From Desulfarculaceae bacterium (GTDB lineage: Bacteria; Desulfobacterota; Desulfarculia; Desulfarculales; Desulfarculaceae), in assembly GCA_020444545.1 (NCBI GenBank), contig JAHLKT010000003.1, positions 620,001-684,000 of the forward strand: 64,000 bases of DNA, given 5' to 3'. The notes below the pieces were generated by a model. The model saw only the letters and a program-made list of their open reading frames with translations. It was not told the DNA's origin and ran no database searches. Below are positions 40,627 through 48,714 of the stretch, one piece after another (position 1 is the stretch's first letter; every line of letters starts with the position of its first letter). The translations under genes were made by a program, and so were the position numbers.

Positions 40627-41523
40627 ATGACCACACCGGCCCAATGCCCCGCCTGCCAAGGCGACCGAATCCATCGCTCACGGCGGCGTGGCGCTTTGGA
40701 AAGGGCCTTCAGCCTCCTGGGCTACCTGCCCTACCGCTGCCACAAGTGCAAGCACCGCTTCTTTTTCCACCCGGGCAAGCCGGGGCCGATGCTCTTGCGC
40801 CTGGGCATGGCCTTGCTGGTGCTAATCCTGGCCGCGGTTGTTATCTGGAACTTGTCCGCCCACCAGGGCCCCGCGCCGGTGGCCCCCCAGACTCAGGCGG
40901 CCAACGAGGCGGCCCAGCTCACCCAGGAGGTGCAGCGTCTACGCGAGGAGGTACGGCTCTTGCGTGCCCAGTTGGGCCAGCCGCCCATGGCCCCCAACCC
41001 GTCCCCACTGCGCGGGATGGCAGCCGCTCCCTCCCCGGCTCCGGCCCCTCTGTCCGGCGTTGCCACCTCTCCGACTCCGGCCCCGCTGCCCGGCGCCGCT
41101 CCCTCTATCGCCCCGGCGCCGCTGCCCAAGGCCGCGCCCCCTCCGGTTCCGTCCCCGGCTCCCCTGCCCAGTTACATCCGCCCCACGCCCGATCCCGGCC
41201 TGGGCCGACATGCCCTCCTGGGCCAGGACGTAGCCTTACTGCGCCAGGAGATGACCCGCCTGGAGATCCAGGCCGGCAAGGAAATCGGGGAAGCCGCCCT
41301 GTTGTGGCGCGAGCTGGTCAAGCAGGGCAAGGCGCCTAAACCGGCCCAAGGTCTCGCCTCGCCCTTCACACCCAACTCGGGCCTGGCCTCGTCCCGTCCC
41401 AGCCTGGCCGGTCTGTCGCCCCAGGCCGCCGCGGCCAGCCTGCGTCAGCGCATCGCCCTATTGGAGCACCAGATCCGCGAGCAGCGGGCCAAGAACCAGG
41501 TCATGCGCTCGGTGCTCTACTGA
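40627..41523 (+). CDS. zinc-ribbon, single-TM, coiled-coil protein
   Basis: 298 residues from ATG 40627. Cytoplasmic N-terminus with a zinc ribbon, QCPACQGDR and YRCHKCKHRFFF (two CxxC knuckles about 29 residues apart); a membrane helix MLLRLGMALLVLILAAVVIW (about 55-74); a coiled coil (NEAAQLTQEVQRLREEVRLL); a long Pro/Ala/Ser-rich periplasmic linker; and a second coiled coil at the C-terminus. Zinc-ribbon plus TM plus coiled coil suggests an assembly or sensing factor; function unknown. Followed after 63 bp by the two-gene operon below. Confidence 0.7.
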   Translation: MTTPAQCPACQGDRIHRSRRRGALERAFSLLGYLPYRCHKCKHRFFFHPGKPGPMLLRLGMALLVLILAAVVIWNLSAHQGPAPVAPQTQAANEAAQLTQEVQRLREEVRLLRAQLGQPPMAPNPSPLRGMAAAPSPAPAPLSGVATSPTPAPLPGAAPSIAPAPLPKAAPPPVPSPAPLPSYIRPTPDPGLGRHALLGQDVALLRQEMTRLEIQAGKEIGEAALLWRELVKQGKAPKPAQGLASPFTPNSGLASSRPSLAGLSPQAAAASLRQRIALLEHQIREQRAKNQVMRSVLY

Positions 41524-41586
41524 GCACCGGACCGGGGCCATCAAGCAAATTGACCCCCCGGGGGTTTAGAGGGCAGACTAGGGCCC

Positions 41587-42396
41587 ATGCCTAGCCGCCG
41601 CGCCATAACCTTTTGCTTGGCCCTGTTGGCCGCCCTGTTCTGGGCCGCCCCCGCCCGGGCCAACATCAAGCTATCCATCACCGTGCGGCCGGCTCTGCAA
41701 GGCTCAGCCCTCACCGTGCGCATCGGCGTGGTCAACCAGGGCAACGAGGCGGCCAAGCGCCTGGGCTACGCGGTGTACCTGGGCGAAACCGTGGCCCGGG
41801 CCCAGGGCGCGGCCGACCTGCCGCCCGGCGGCCGCGACCAGGCCGAGCTGACCCTGCCCTTCTCCCCTACCCTGCCCGGCGGCTACGGGGTGGGGGTACG
41901 GGTGGACTACCACGACATCAACGGCTACCCCCTGAGCGCGGTGTCCTGGGGCCTGTTCAAGAATCAGACCCTGGCCATAGCCCCCAGGCTTTTGCGGGGG
42001 CGGCCCGGCAACCCCTGGCCTGGCAAACCCCCCGCCTTTGAGCTGCACAACCCCCTGGACAGTCCCCTGGAGGTGACCCTGCGTGTCCTGGCCCCGGCGG
42101 AGTTCGTTCCCGACCGGCTGACGCGCACCCTCACCCTGGGGCCGCGCCAGGAGGTTCGAGTGCCCCTGGAGCTGGAGAACCGGGCCGCCCTGGTGGGCAG
42201 CACCTATCCCCTGGCCGGGCTGGTCAGCTACGTGCACCAGGGCAAGCACCACATCGGCGCGGCCCAGAGCCTGCTCTCGGTGGGCCTCTTGAGCGACCCG
42301 CTCTACGCCTGGCGTCCCTGGCTGTGGGCTCTGGCCGGGCTGCTCCTGGCGGCTCTGCTGGCCCTGGCCTGGGTGCGTCGCCGGAGGGCGGCATGA
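41587..42396 (+). CDS. exported Ig-like protein with C-terminal anchor
   Basis: 269 residues: signal peptide (FCLALLAALFWAAPARA), two tandem beta-sandwich modules of the CARDB/NEW3 kind (about 25-125 with VRIGVVNQGNEAAKRLGYAV and 130-225 with LEVTLRVLAPAEFVP then LTLGPRQEVRVPLEL) and a C-terminal helix (LWALAGLLLAALLALAWVRRRR) with positive charges. Type I membrane topology with the Ig domains outside. It overlaps the following gene by 4 bp (ATGA), so it may assist the large membrane enzyme. Confidence 0.75.
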   Translation: MPSRRAITFCLALLAALFWAAPARANIKLSITVRPALQGSALTVRIGVVNQGNEAAKRLGYAVYLGETVARAQGAADLPPGGRDQAELTLPFSPTLPGGYGVGVRVDYHDINGYPLSAVSWGLFKNQTLAIAPRLLRGRPGNPWPGKPPAFELHNPLDSPLEVTLRVLAPAEFVPDRLTRTLTLGPRQEVRVPLELENRAALVGSTYPLAGLVSYVHQGKHHIGAAQSLLSVGLLSDPLYAWRPWLWALAGLLLAALLALAWVRRRRAA

Positions 42397-45032
42397 GCGC
42401 GCCGGGGGAGAACCGCGCCGCCCGCCTGGGCCTGGAGCTGGCCGTCCTGGCCGCGGTGTGGGCCTATCTGTTGCTCTACTTCCGGCCCGACCTGCTCACC
42501 AGCCCGGGCATCACCACCGGCGGCGACACCGGCAGCCACGTGTACGCGGCCTGGTATATGAAAAACGTGCTTCTGCCCTCGGGAAGCATCCTGGGCTGGT
42601 GCCCGGGCAACCTGGCCGGCTACCCCATCTTCCAGTTCTATTTCCCCCTGCCCTTTTTGGGCATGGCCGCCCTGGGCTGGCTCATTCCCCTGAACATGGC
42701 CTTCAAGCTCATCACCGCGGGCGGGGCCTTCATCATGCCCCTGGGCCTGTACCTGGGCCTGCGCCTGGCCCGGGCCCCCTTCCCGGCCCCGGCCCTGGGC
42801 GCGGTGTTCAGCCTGCTGTTCTTGTTCAACAACACCAACAGCACCTATGGCGGCAACCTGCCCAGCCTGCTGGCGGGGGAGTTCACCTATTCCTACAGCC
42901 TGGCCCTGATGGCCGTGTTCCTGGGGGCCCTGTGGGGCGACCTTGAACAGCGCAAGCACCCGGTGCGCACGGCCCTGTGGCTGGCCGCCACCGGGCTGAG
43001 CCACGGCGGGCCGCTCCTGTTCGGGGTGCTGGCCGGGGGCCTGGTGCTCTTCCACCGCCAGTTCGCGGCCCGGGCGGTGTATTTGGGCAAGGTCTACGCC
43101 CTGGCCTTTGCCTTCATGGGCTTCTGGATCGTGCCCCTGTTGGTCTTCGCGCCCTACAACAGCCCCCACAACATGGTGTGGATCATCACCGACTGGCAGG
43201 CGGTGGTGCCGCCCCTGCTCTGGCCGCTCATGGCCGTGGCCCTGGCCTCGCTGGTCCTGGGCCTGGCCGCCCGCTTGCGCCAAGGCCAGCCCCTGGGCGC
43301 GGCGGCCTTTTTCCTGGGCCAGGTGCTCCTGGCCTCGCTGCTTTATCTGGTGGCCTTCCACATCAACGTCATCGACATCCGCTTTTTGCCCTTTGCCTGG
43401 CTGGCCATCACCATGTGGGCCGCCTGGGCCCTGGGCTCCTGGCTGGCCCGAGCGCCGGGCCGGGCCCTGGCCCCGGTGCTGGCCCTGGTGCTGGTGGTGC
43501 TGGCGGTGGGCTACAACGTCAGCTACCTCCCCCGCTGGATCGCCTGGAACTATGCCGGGTATGAATCCGCCCCCGGCTGGGAAGATTACCAACGGCTCAA
43601 CGACTACCTCAAGGGCGGCCCGGCCGATCCCCGGGTGATGTACGAACATTCTGTTTTGCACCGCCGGGCGGGCACGGTTCGGGCCATGGAGTGCCTGCCC
43701 CTGTTCTCGGGCCGGTCCACCCTGGAGGGGCTCTACATCCAGTCCTCGCCCAACTCGCCGTTCATCTATTACTTGCAATCCCTGACCTGCCAGGCCCCCA
43801 GCACCCCCATCACCGGCTACAACTACGCCCGCTTCGACCTGGCCCGCGCCCTGCCCCGTTTGGGTCTGTTCAACGTGAGCCAGCTCGTGGCCATCAGCCA
43901 AAAGACCCGCCGCCTGCTGGACGCGGACCCCACCTACTCCCTGGCGGCCGAGATCGGGCCCTACGGGGTCTACCGGGTGGCCGGCGGAGGCGATGGCTAC
44001 GTGGTCCCCCTCAAGTACAAGCCAGTGCTGGTGACCGCCCGCGACTGGAAAAGCGAGGCCTTTGAGTGGTTCCGGCGCGGCGACCTGGAGGTGCCCCTGG
44101 TCTTCGCGCCCCGGGCGGAGGCCGGCGACCCGGCCCGCTACGCCGCGGTGCTGCCCAAGGCCCCGGCCAAGCCGCCCCGTAAGCCCCTGCCTCCGGCACG
44201 GGTGAGCTCGCGGGTGGGCTGGCAGGAGATCGAGATCACCACCGATTCCCGCGCCCCCTTGCTTATCAGAATGTCCTATCACCCCAACTGGAAGGTGGAG
44301 GGAGCCGAGCGGGTGCTCCTGGCCAGCCCGGCCTTTATGCTCATCTACCCCACCCGGGACAAGGTGCGCCTGTACTTCGGCCAGACCTGGCCCAATTATC
44401 TGGGGCAGGTGCTGTTCGTGTTGGCCTGTCTTGTCGGAGTGTTGTGCCTGCCCGGCCTGCGAGGCGCGGTCTGGAGCATGGCCCTGCGCGGTGCGGTCGA
44501 CCGCCCCCTGGAGAGCCTGGCCACCGGGTTGGAGCGCATCCTGGCCAGCCCCCTGGACTGGGCCTCGCGCCACACCCTGGCCCTGGCCCTGGCCGGGCTG
44601 CTCGCGGTGGCCACGGGGGCCGGGGCCTACGTGGGCCTGGGGCTAAAGGCCGATTCCACCGTGGCCTACAACCAAGGCAAGGTTGCGTTCGACGCCAAGG
44701 ACTACGCTCGCGCCGCCGAGCTGTTCGCGGACGCGGCCCGCCGCTTCCCCCGCTCCCTGATGATCGACTACATGCTGTATCACCAGGGCCTCAGCCTGAT
44801 GAAGCTCAAGGAATACGACCAAGCGGTGGAGGTTTTCCAGGGCTTGGCGCGCCGCCTGCCCGAATCGCGCGTGGTGCCCGAGGCCCTGTTCCACGCCGGC
44901 CTTTGCTATGAGCGCGCCGGACGTCCGGAGCGGGCCCGGGTGGAGTGGCGGGAGCTGATGGAGAGCTTCCCCTTCACCCATTGGTCCGACCTGGCCCGCA
45001 AAGGCCTACAACGCCTGCCACACGGCCAGTAG
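42393..45032 (+). CDS. polytopic glycosyltransferase-like protein fused to TPRs
   Basis: 879 residues from ATG 42393, translationally coupled to the Ig-like gene. The N-terminal 390 residues hold about ten membrane helices with a conserved TGGDTGSHVYAAWYMKNVLL loop (acidic Asp in the first external loop), resembling GT-C transferases of the 6-pyruvoyl-tetrahydropterin-synthase-related/YfhO-like membrane family. A periplasmic domain with ITGYNYARFDLARALP and GWQEIEITTDSRAPLLIRMS follows, another helix pair near 690-760, then TPR repeats (AYNQGKVAFDAKDYARAAEL, LKEYDQAVEVFQGLARRLP, AGRPERARVEWRELM), like YbgF. Role likely glycosyl transfer across the membrane; substrate unknown. Confidence 0.72.
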   Translation: MSAPGENRAARLGLELAVLAAVWAYLLLYFRPDLLTSPGITTGGDTGSHVYAAWYMKNVLLPSGSILGWCPGNLAGYPIFQFYFPLPFLGMAALGWLIPLNMAFKLITAGGAFIMPLGLYLGLRLARAPFPAPALGAVFSLLFLFNNTNSTYGGNLPSLLAGEFTYSYSLALMAVFLGALWGDLEQRKHPVRTALWLAATGLSHGGPLLFGVLAGGLVLFHRQFAARAVYLGKVYALAFAFMGFWIVPLLVFAPYNSPHNMVWIITDWQAVVPPLLWPLMAVALASLVLGLAARLRQGQPLGAAAFFLGQVLLASLLYLVAFHINVIDIRFLPFAWLAITMWAAWALGSWLARAPGRALAPVLALVLVVLAVGYNVSYLPRWIAWNYAGYESAPGWEDYQRLNDYLKGGPADPRVMYEHSVLHRRAGTVRAMECLPLFSGRSTLEGLYIQSSPNSPFIYYLQSLTCQAPSTPITGYNYARFDLARALPRLGLFNVSQLVAISQKTRRLLDADPTYSLAAEIGPYGVYRVAGGGDGYVVPLKYKPVLVTARDWKSEAFEWFRRGDLEVPLVFAPRAEAGDPARYAAVLPKAPAKPPRKPLPPARVSSRVGWQEIEITTDSRAPLLIRMSYHPNWKVEGAERVLLASPAFMLIYPTRDKVRLYFGQTWPNYLGQVLFVLACLVGVLCLPGLRGAVWSMALRGAVDRPLESLATGLERILASPLDWASRHTLALALAGLLAVATGAGAYVGLGLKADSTVAYNQGKVAFDAKDYARAAELFADAARRFPRSLMIDYMLYHQGLSLMKLKEYDQAVEVFQGLARRLPESRVVPEALFHAGLCYERAGRPERARVEWRELMESFPFTHWSDLARKGLQRLPHGQ

Positions 45033-45164
45033 GCCCAAAGCGGGCAATCAAATCGTTCTCAGCGCACAAATCCACGCGACATTTTTGTATTTCTGCCACC
45101 AAATCTTCATGAAGTCGAAACTCGCGCAATCAAAAAATTCCCGCCGTATAACGAAACCGGCCAC

Positions 45165-45195
45165 AAAAAAGCCCCGGACCGCATGGGCCCGGGGC
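45165..45195 (-). terminator. terminator of the Ala-repeat protein gene
   Basis: Read on the minus strand, GCCCCGG (45195-45189) pairs with CCGGGGC (45177-45171), followed by TTTTTT. Intrinsic terminator 34 bp beyond the stop. Confidence 0.85.
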
Positions 45196-45228
45196 GATAG
45201 TTTTCAGCTTGGTGCTAGATGATTATAT

Positions 45229-45876
45229 CTAGCGAACCTCCAGCTTGGCCAGCTTGTGGTACAGCTCGGTGGAAGGGCTGGCCGAAGTGGTAGTGGTCTC
45301 CGTGGTGGAGGTGGTGGAGCTACTGCTGCTGGTGGTGACCGTAGCCGAGGTGGCGGTAGTCGCAGTGCCGGTGGTCACGGTGGTGTAGTCCGTGAACTTG
45401 GCGGACATGGCCTGGTTGACCTCTTCGGTCTGATCCGGGGCCACATCTACAACCGCCTGGGCGATCGCCTGCTTGGAGGCATCCGGAACTGCATCGCTCA
45501 CCGCCACGGCGATGTTGGAAGCCTGGGCGGGAACCACCTGAGCCACGGCCGCGGCCACGGCCGCAGCCTGTGCGGGGTTGGCCTTCGCCGCGGCAGCCGC
45601 GATCTCGGCCGCCAGGTCCGGGTTGTCGGCCGCAGCCTGGGCCGCGATCTGAGCCGCCTGCTCGGGGTTGGCCGCCAACTGGTCCAACACCGACTGTGGC
45701 ACCCCGCGTTCCACGGGTAACCGTCCCGCTTGGATCCCTTGCAGCAGCGCCTTGGGCGGCGCAGCCACTGCGGGCACGGCAATAAAAGCCAGGACCATGG
45801 CCGCCATGACAGCCATGAGTGCAATTCGTAGGCAAGCTTTGCTGCTGGACCTGCTATGAGTTAATTGACGTCTCAT
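45229..45876 (-). CDS. secreted protein with 15-residue Ala-rich repeats and Ser/Thr tail
   Basis: 215 residues. A signal peptide (LRIALMAVMAAMVLAFIAVPAVA-AP) is followed by about five tandem degenerate 15-residue units of the form N/V-P-x-x-A-x-x-I/V-A-x-A-x-A/V-x-x: NPEQAAQIAAQAAAD, NPDLAAEIAAAAAKA, NPAQAAAVAAAVAQV, VPAQASNIAVAVSDA, VPDASKQAIAQAVVD. Next comes a Thr/Ser-rich stretch of 40 or so residues (TTGTATTATSATVTTSSSSS) that looks like a mucin-type linker, and a basic HKLAKLEVR end. I recognise no family. It is divergent from the polysaccharide-locus beta-barrel gene, so a matrix or surface role is plausible. Confidence 0.75.
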   Translation of the reverse strand: MRRQLTHSRSSSKACLRIALMAVMAAMVLAFIAVPAVAAPPKALLQGIQAGRLPVERGVPQSVLDQLAANPEQAAQIAAQAAADNPDLAAEIAAAAAKANPAQAAAVAAAVAQVVPAQASNIAVAVSDAVPDASKQAIAQAVVDVAPDQTEEVNQAMSAKFTDYTTVTTGTATTATSATVTTSSSSSTTSTTETTTTSASPSTELYHKLAKLEVR

Positions 45877-45904
45877 AAGATCATCCCCGCAGTTTAATAG
45901 AATA

Positions 45905-45950
45905 TGCCCTCGGCGTAACTACAGATGCATCCCCGCCCATGGCGAGGGCA
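45905..45950 (+). promoter_or_regulatory. leader hairpin upstream of the beta-barrel gene
   Basis: TGCCCTCG (45905-45912) and CGAGGGCA (45943-45950) form a perfect 8-bp stem with a 30-base loop, followed by CTTTTC on the plus strand. It may be an attenuator in the beta-barrel leader or a binding site shared by the divergent genes. Confidence 0.35.
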
Positions 45951-46042
45951 CTTTTCTTACCAAGGCTAGGTCATTATAGAACATGCATCGCACCGAAACG
46001 CAATAATTATTTTTAAAAATTCCTTGCCTTCTTCCATCGATT

Positions 46043-46054
46043 TTTGTTAACAAA
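46043..46054. promoter_or_regulatory. 12-bp palindrome in the polysaccharide-locus promoter region
   Basis: TTTGTTAACAAA is a perfect palindrome 60 bp before the beta-barrel start, within the AT-rich divergent region, followed by TTATAC. It is a candidate operator for a dimeric regulator. Confidence 0.35.
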
Positions 46055-46113
46055 TTATACGAGGAGAATTTGAATCTTTCAAAAAGCATACCCACACAAA
46101 GGCGGGGGTAGCG

Positions 46114-47406
46114 ATGAAGCGCGTCCACGCGAAAATTTTCGTTATCGGAATGGTACTTGCGGGCCTGCTCATGCTCGGAGTTCCCCAACTGGCGCAAGCC
46201 CAGTCCGGTCCAGGTCTTTCCCGAGAAACGGTAATCCCAACTCCAGCTTTGGACGAGGAAGGTACCTTCCTCAGCCGAGGGCCCTTCAAAATCAAGGGCG
46301 GCCTTGAAGCCGGGTGGATGAACCGTTCCAACATCTACCTGTCCCAGAACAACACCGTCTCGGACAACATCCTGCAGGTCATGCCCTATATCGGTGTGAT
46401 GCACAACTTCACCCCGACCAGCTACTGGTCGCTTTCCTATAACGGCACCTACGCTTGGTACCAGGAAAACGACCAGAACAACTGGGCCAGCCACTACATC
46501 CCCTTTGACTTCTTCCTGGGTGGCAAAACCGGGGCCTTCGTGGAGCTGTCCAACGACTTCTGGCGCTCCAGCGACCCCTACGGCAGCCAGGACCTGTACA
46601 AGCTGGGCCAGCAGGTCTCGCGTACCCAGAATATCACCTACCTGGCTCCCGGCTGGACCTTCAGCGAGAAGACCAAGGCCAAGGTGTTCGGCCGCTACAC
46701 CATTCTGGAATATGACGACGACCAAGACCGCTACCAGAACCAGCGGGAGTGGAACGTGGGCGGCGTGTTCTACTACAAGTTCATGCCCAAGACTTCGGCC
46801 CTGTTCGAGTACAAGTACGTCAACCGTGAGTATCCCGACCAGCCCACCGGCGCCTCGGAAGACCAGTACCGCCACGACTTCATGGTCGGCGTGACCTGGG
46901 ACGCCACCAGCAAGATCCAGGGCGAGGCCAAGGTCGGTTACGGCTTCATGGACTACGACAATGAGTACAACACCGTCGGCCAGAAGTACGAGAACAAGAA
47001 CACCTGGATCGCCGAGATGAACGTTACCTGGCAGGCTACTCCCAAGGTGCTGGTGACGGGTACCTTGCAACGAGCCATCCGCCAGTCCACCCAAGGTGTG
47101 GTTGGCACCTCCTTCCCCAACAACTACTATGTTGACACTTTTGCAGGCCTGGGCGCCCGCTGGACCTTCATCCGCAACCTGACCGCCTTTGCAAACCTGG
47201 GCGCGGGCCTCAACGACTACAACAGCCTGGATGGCACCTCGGCCCGCGAGGACGACATCTACAAGGCCCAGGTCGGCCTCGAGTACGCATTCCTGAAGTA
47301 CATGTACGTGCAGGGCTACTACTACTACGACTACCGGGACTCCAACAAGGACAACCTCGGTTACACCGACAACGTGTTCTACGTCGGGCTGGGCGGCCGC
47401 TTCTAA
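46114..47406 (+). CDS. outer-membrane beta-barrel of the exopolysaccharide locus
   Basis: 430 residues with a signal peptide (KIFVIGMVLAGLLMLGVPQLAQA-QS) and a mature part with about 16-18 amphipathic strands alternating aromatic residues: SYNGTYAWYQENDQNNWA, YFVGVTW-like strands, FYVGLGGRF at the end, with terminal Phe for BAM recognition. The architecture resembles the PEP-CTERM/XrtA system outer-membrane barrels found beside Wza/Wzc genes, and secretion pores such as PelB/AlgE in general. Role inferred: polysaccharide export or attachment. First plus-strand gene of the locus; GGGGG just before the ATG. Confidence 0.8.
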   Translation: MKRVHAKIFVIGMVLAGLLMLGVPQLAQAQSGPGLSRETVIPTPALDEEGTFLSRGPFKIKGGLEAGWMNRSNIYLSQNNTVSDNILQVMPYIGVMHNFTPTSYWSLSYNGTYAWYQENDQNNWASHYIPFDFFLGGKTGAFVELSNDFWRSSDPYGSQDLYKLGQQVSRTQNITYLAPGWTFSEKTKAKVFGRYTILEYDDDQDRYQNQREWNVGGVFYYKFMPKTSALFEYKYVNREYPDQPTGASEDQYRHDFMVGVTWDATSKIQGEAKVGYGFMDYDNEYNTVGQKYENKNTWIAEMNVTWQATPKVLVTGTLQRAIRQSTQGVVGTSFPNNYYVDTFAGLGARWTFIRNLTAFANLGAGLNDYNSLDGTSAREDDIYKAQVGLEYAFLKYMYVQGYYYYDYRDSNKDNLGYTDNVFYVGLGGRF

Positions 47407-47433
47407 AAGCCCTCCAGCAGATACAGTCACATG

Positions 47434-47468
47434 ATGCGGGGCAGGGGGCATGGTTCCTTGCCCCGCAT
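47434..47468 (+). terminator. hairpin between the barrel and wza-like genes
   Basis: ATGCGGGGCA (47434-47443) pairs with TGCCCCGCAT (47459-47468), loop of 15 bases, followed by TTCATTG. An attenuator that reduces read-through into the wza-like gene, or a true terminator. Confidence 0.6.
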
Positions 47469-47550
47469 TTCATTGCAACCGTGTTATACAGTGGGTAGAA
47501 TCATCGCATAGCTCATAGTCCCTCACGCTAAATCCGAATTAGGGGAACCA

Positions 47551-48696
47551 GTGAAAGCCTTTCGCGTCTTCCACCTATTCATATTTGCTCTGGCTATTTC
47601 ATCCTTTTTGATCCCGGCCTCTTCCGGGGCGCAGGGCATGAACCTTCAGCGGCGGTTGTTCGACCACAAACCCAGTGCTCCCACTGCCGAGCCCGCCAAG
47701 CCCACTCCGCCGCGTCCCGCCGTGGCCCAAGCCAAGGCCCCCGAAGCCGCCCCGCCGGCGTCCGACAAGGCCAAACCCCAGATGGCCAAGCCGGAGCCCC
47801 CCAAGGAAAACCCACTCACTGCAGCGGTTGCCCAAGAGTTCGAGAAGGCCCGCCAGATGACCGTGGGCGAATACATCCGCACCTACGGCGTACCCAAGGC
47901 CCACGCGGACTACAAGGTGGGCCCTCAGGACGTGCTCAATATCAGGGTGTTCGATGAGCCTGAGCTTACCCGCGAAGACCTGCGCGTGTCCTCCCAAGGC
48001 AAGATCACCATGCCCCTGATCGGGCCGGTCAAGGTGGACGGGCTTTCACCACGCCAAATCGAGACCCTCCTGCAAATCCGCTACAAGCAAGAAGGTATCC
48101 TCAAGCATCCCCAGATTTCGGCCCACATCAAGGAATTCCGGGGACGTTGGGCGCTCATCCTAGGCGCGGTCAACCAGCCGGGCCGCCATCCCATGGAGGG
48201 CAACGAGCGCCTCATGGAGATGCTGGCAAAGGCGGGAGGCATCAAGTTCGACGCGGAAGGCGACATCGCAGCTAACAAGATTCGCATTCTGCGCCGCATA
48301 TCAGGTAACGGCAAGGACTCCAACCGCGATCGGGTGTCCATGGAGATTGACCTGGAATCCATGACCCGCGGCGACCATCCCGAATACAACCTTTCCATGC
48401 AGCACCGCGACGTCATTTATGTGCCCGAAGCAGCCCGCTTCTTCATCACCGGCGAGGTCAAGAGCCCAGGATATTACAAAATCAAGGACCGGGATATTAG
48501 CGTGGTCGAGGCCATCACCATGGCCGGCGGCCTCACCAGGATAGCGGCCGGCAACCGCACCAAGCTGGTTAGGGTTAAGGACGGCAAGGAAGTAACCATC
48601 AAGGTTCCGGTTGACGACATACTCGATGGTGACAAAAGCGCTGACGTGGACGTCCAGCCGGACGACGTCATCGTGGTGCCGCAAAGCTACTTCTAG
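47551..48696 (+). CDS. Wza-like polysaccharide export protein
   Basis: 381 residues: signal peptide (FRVFHLFIFALAISSFLIPAS), Pro/Ala-rich linker (about 50-90), then the poly_export domain YKVGPQDVLNIRVFDEPELT (about 125-144), and two SLBB motifs in GAVNQPGRHPMEGNERLMEM and GEVKSPGYYKIKDRDISVVE followed by AGNRTKLVRVKDGKE. Forms the outer-membrane/periplasmic conduit for exopolysaccharide with the Wzc partner 19 bp downstream. There is no lipobox cysteine, unlike E. coli Wza, and no C-terminal amphipathic Wza helix, so the separate beta-barrel gene may supply the outer-membrane pore. Confidence 0.9.
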   Translation: MKAFRVFHLFIFALAISSFLIPASSGAQGMNLQRRLFDHKPSAPTAEPAKPTPPRPAVAQAKAPEAAPPASDKAKPQMAKPEPPKENPLTAAVAQEFEKARQMTVGEYIRTYGVPKAHADYKVGPQDVLNIRVFDEPELTREDLRVSSQGKITMPLIGPVKVDGLSPRQIETLLQIRYKQEGILKHPQISAHIKEFRGRWALILGAVNQPGRHPMEGNERLMEMLAKAGGIKFDAEGDIAANKIRILRRISGNGKDSNRDRVSMEIDLESMTRGDHPEYNLSMQHRDVIYVPEAARFFITGEVKSPGYYKIKDRDISVVEAITMAGGLTRIAAGNRTKLVRVKDGKEVTIKVPVDDILDGDKSADVDVQPDDVIVVPQSYF

Positions 48697-48714
48697 AAGT
48701 CAGGCGTAGAACAT

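Noticed and set aside
46070-46111. 13-codon leader ORF ending just before the beta-barrel ATG
   Set aside because: TTG start only three bases after GAGGAG; spacing too short to be convincing.
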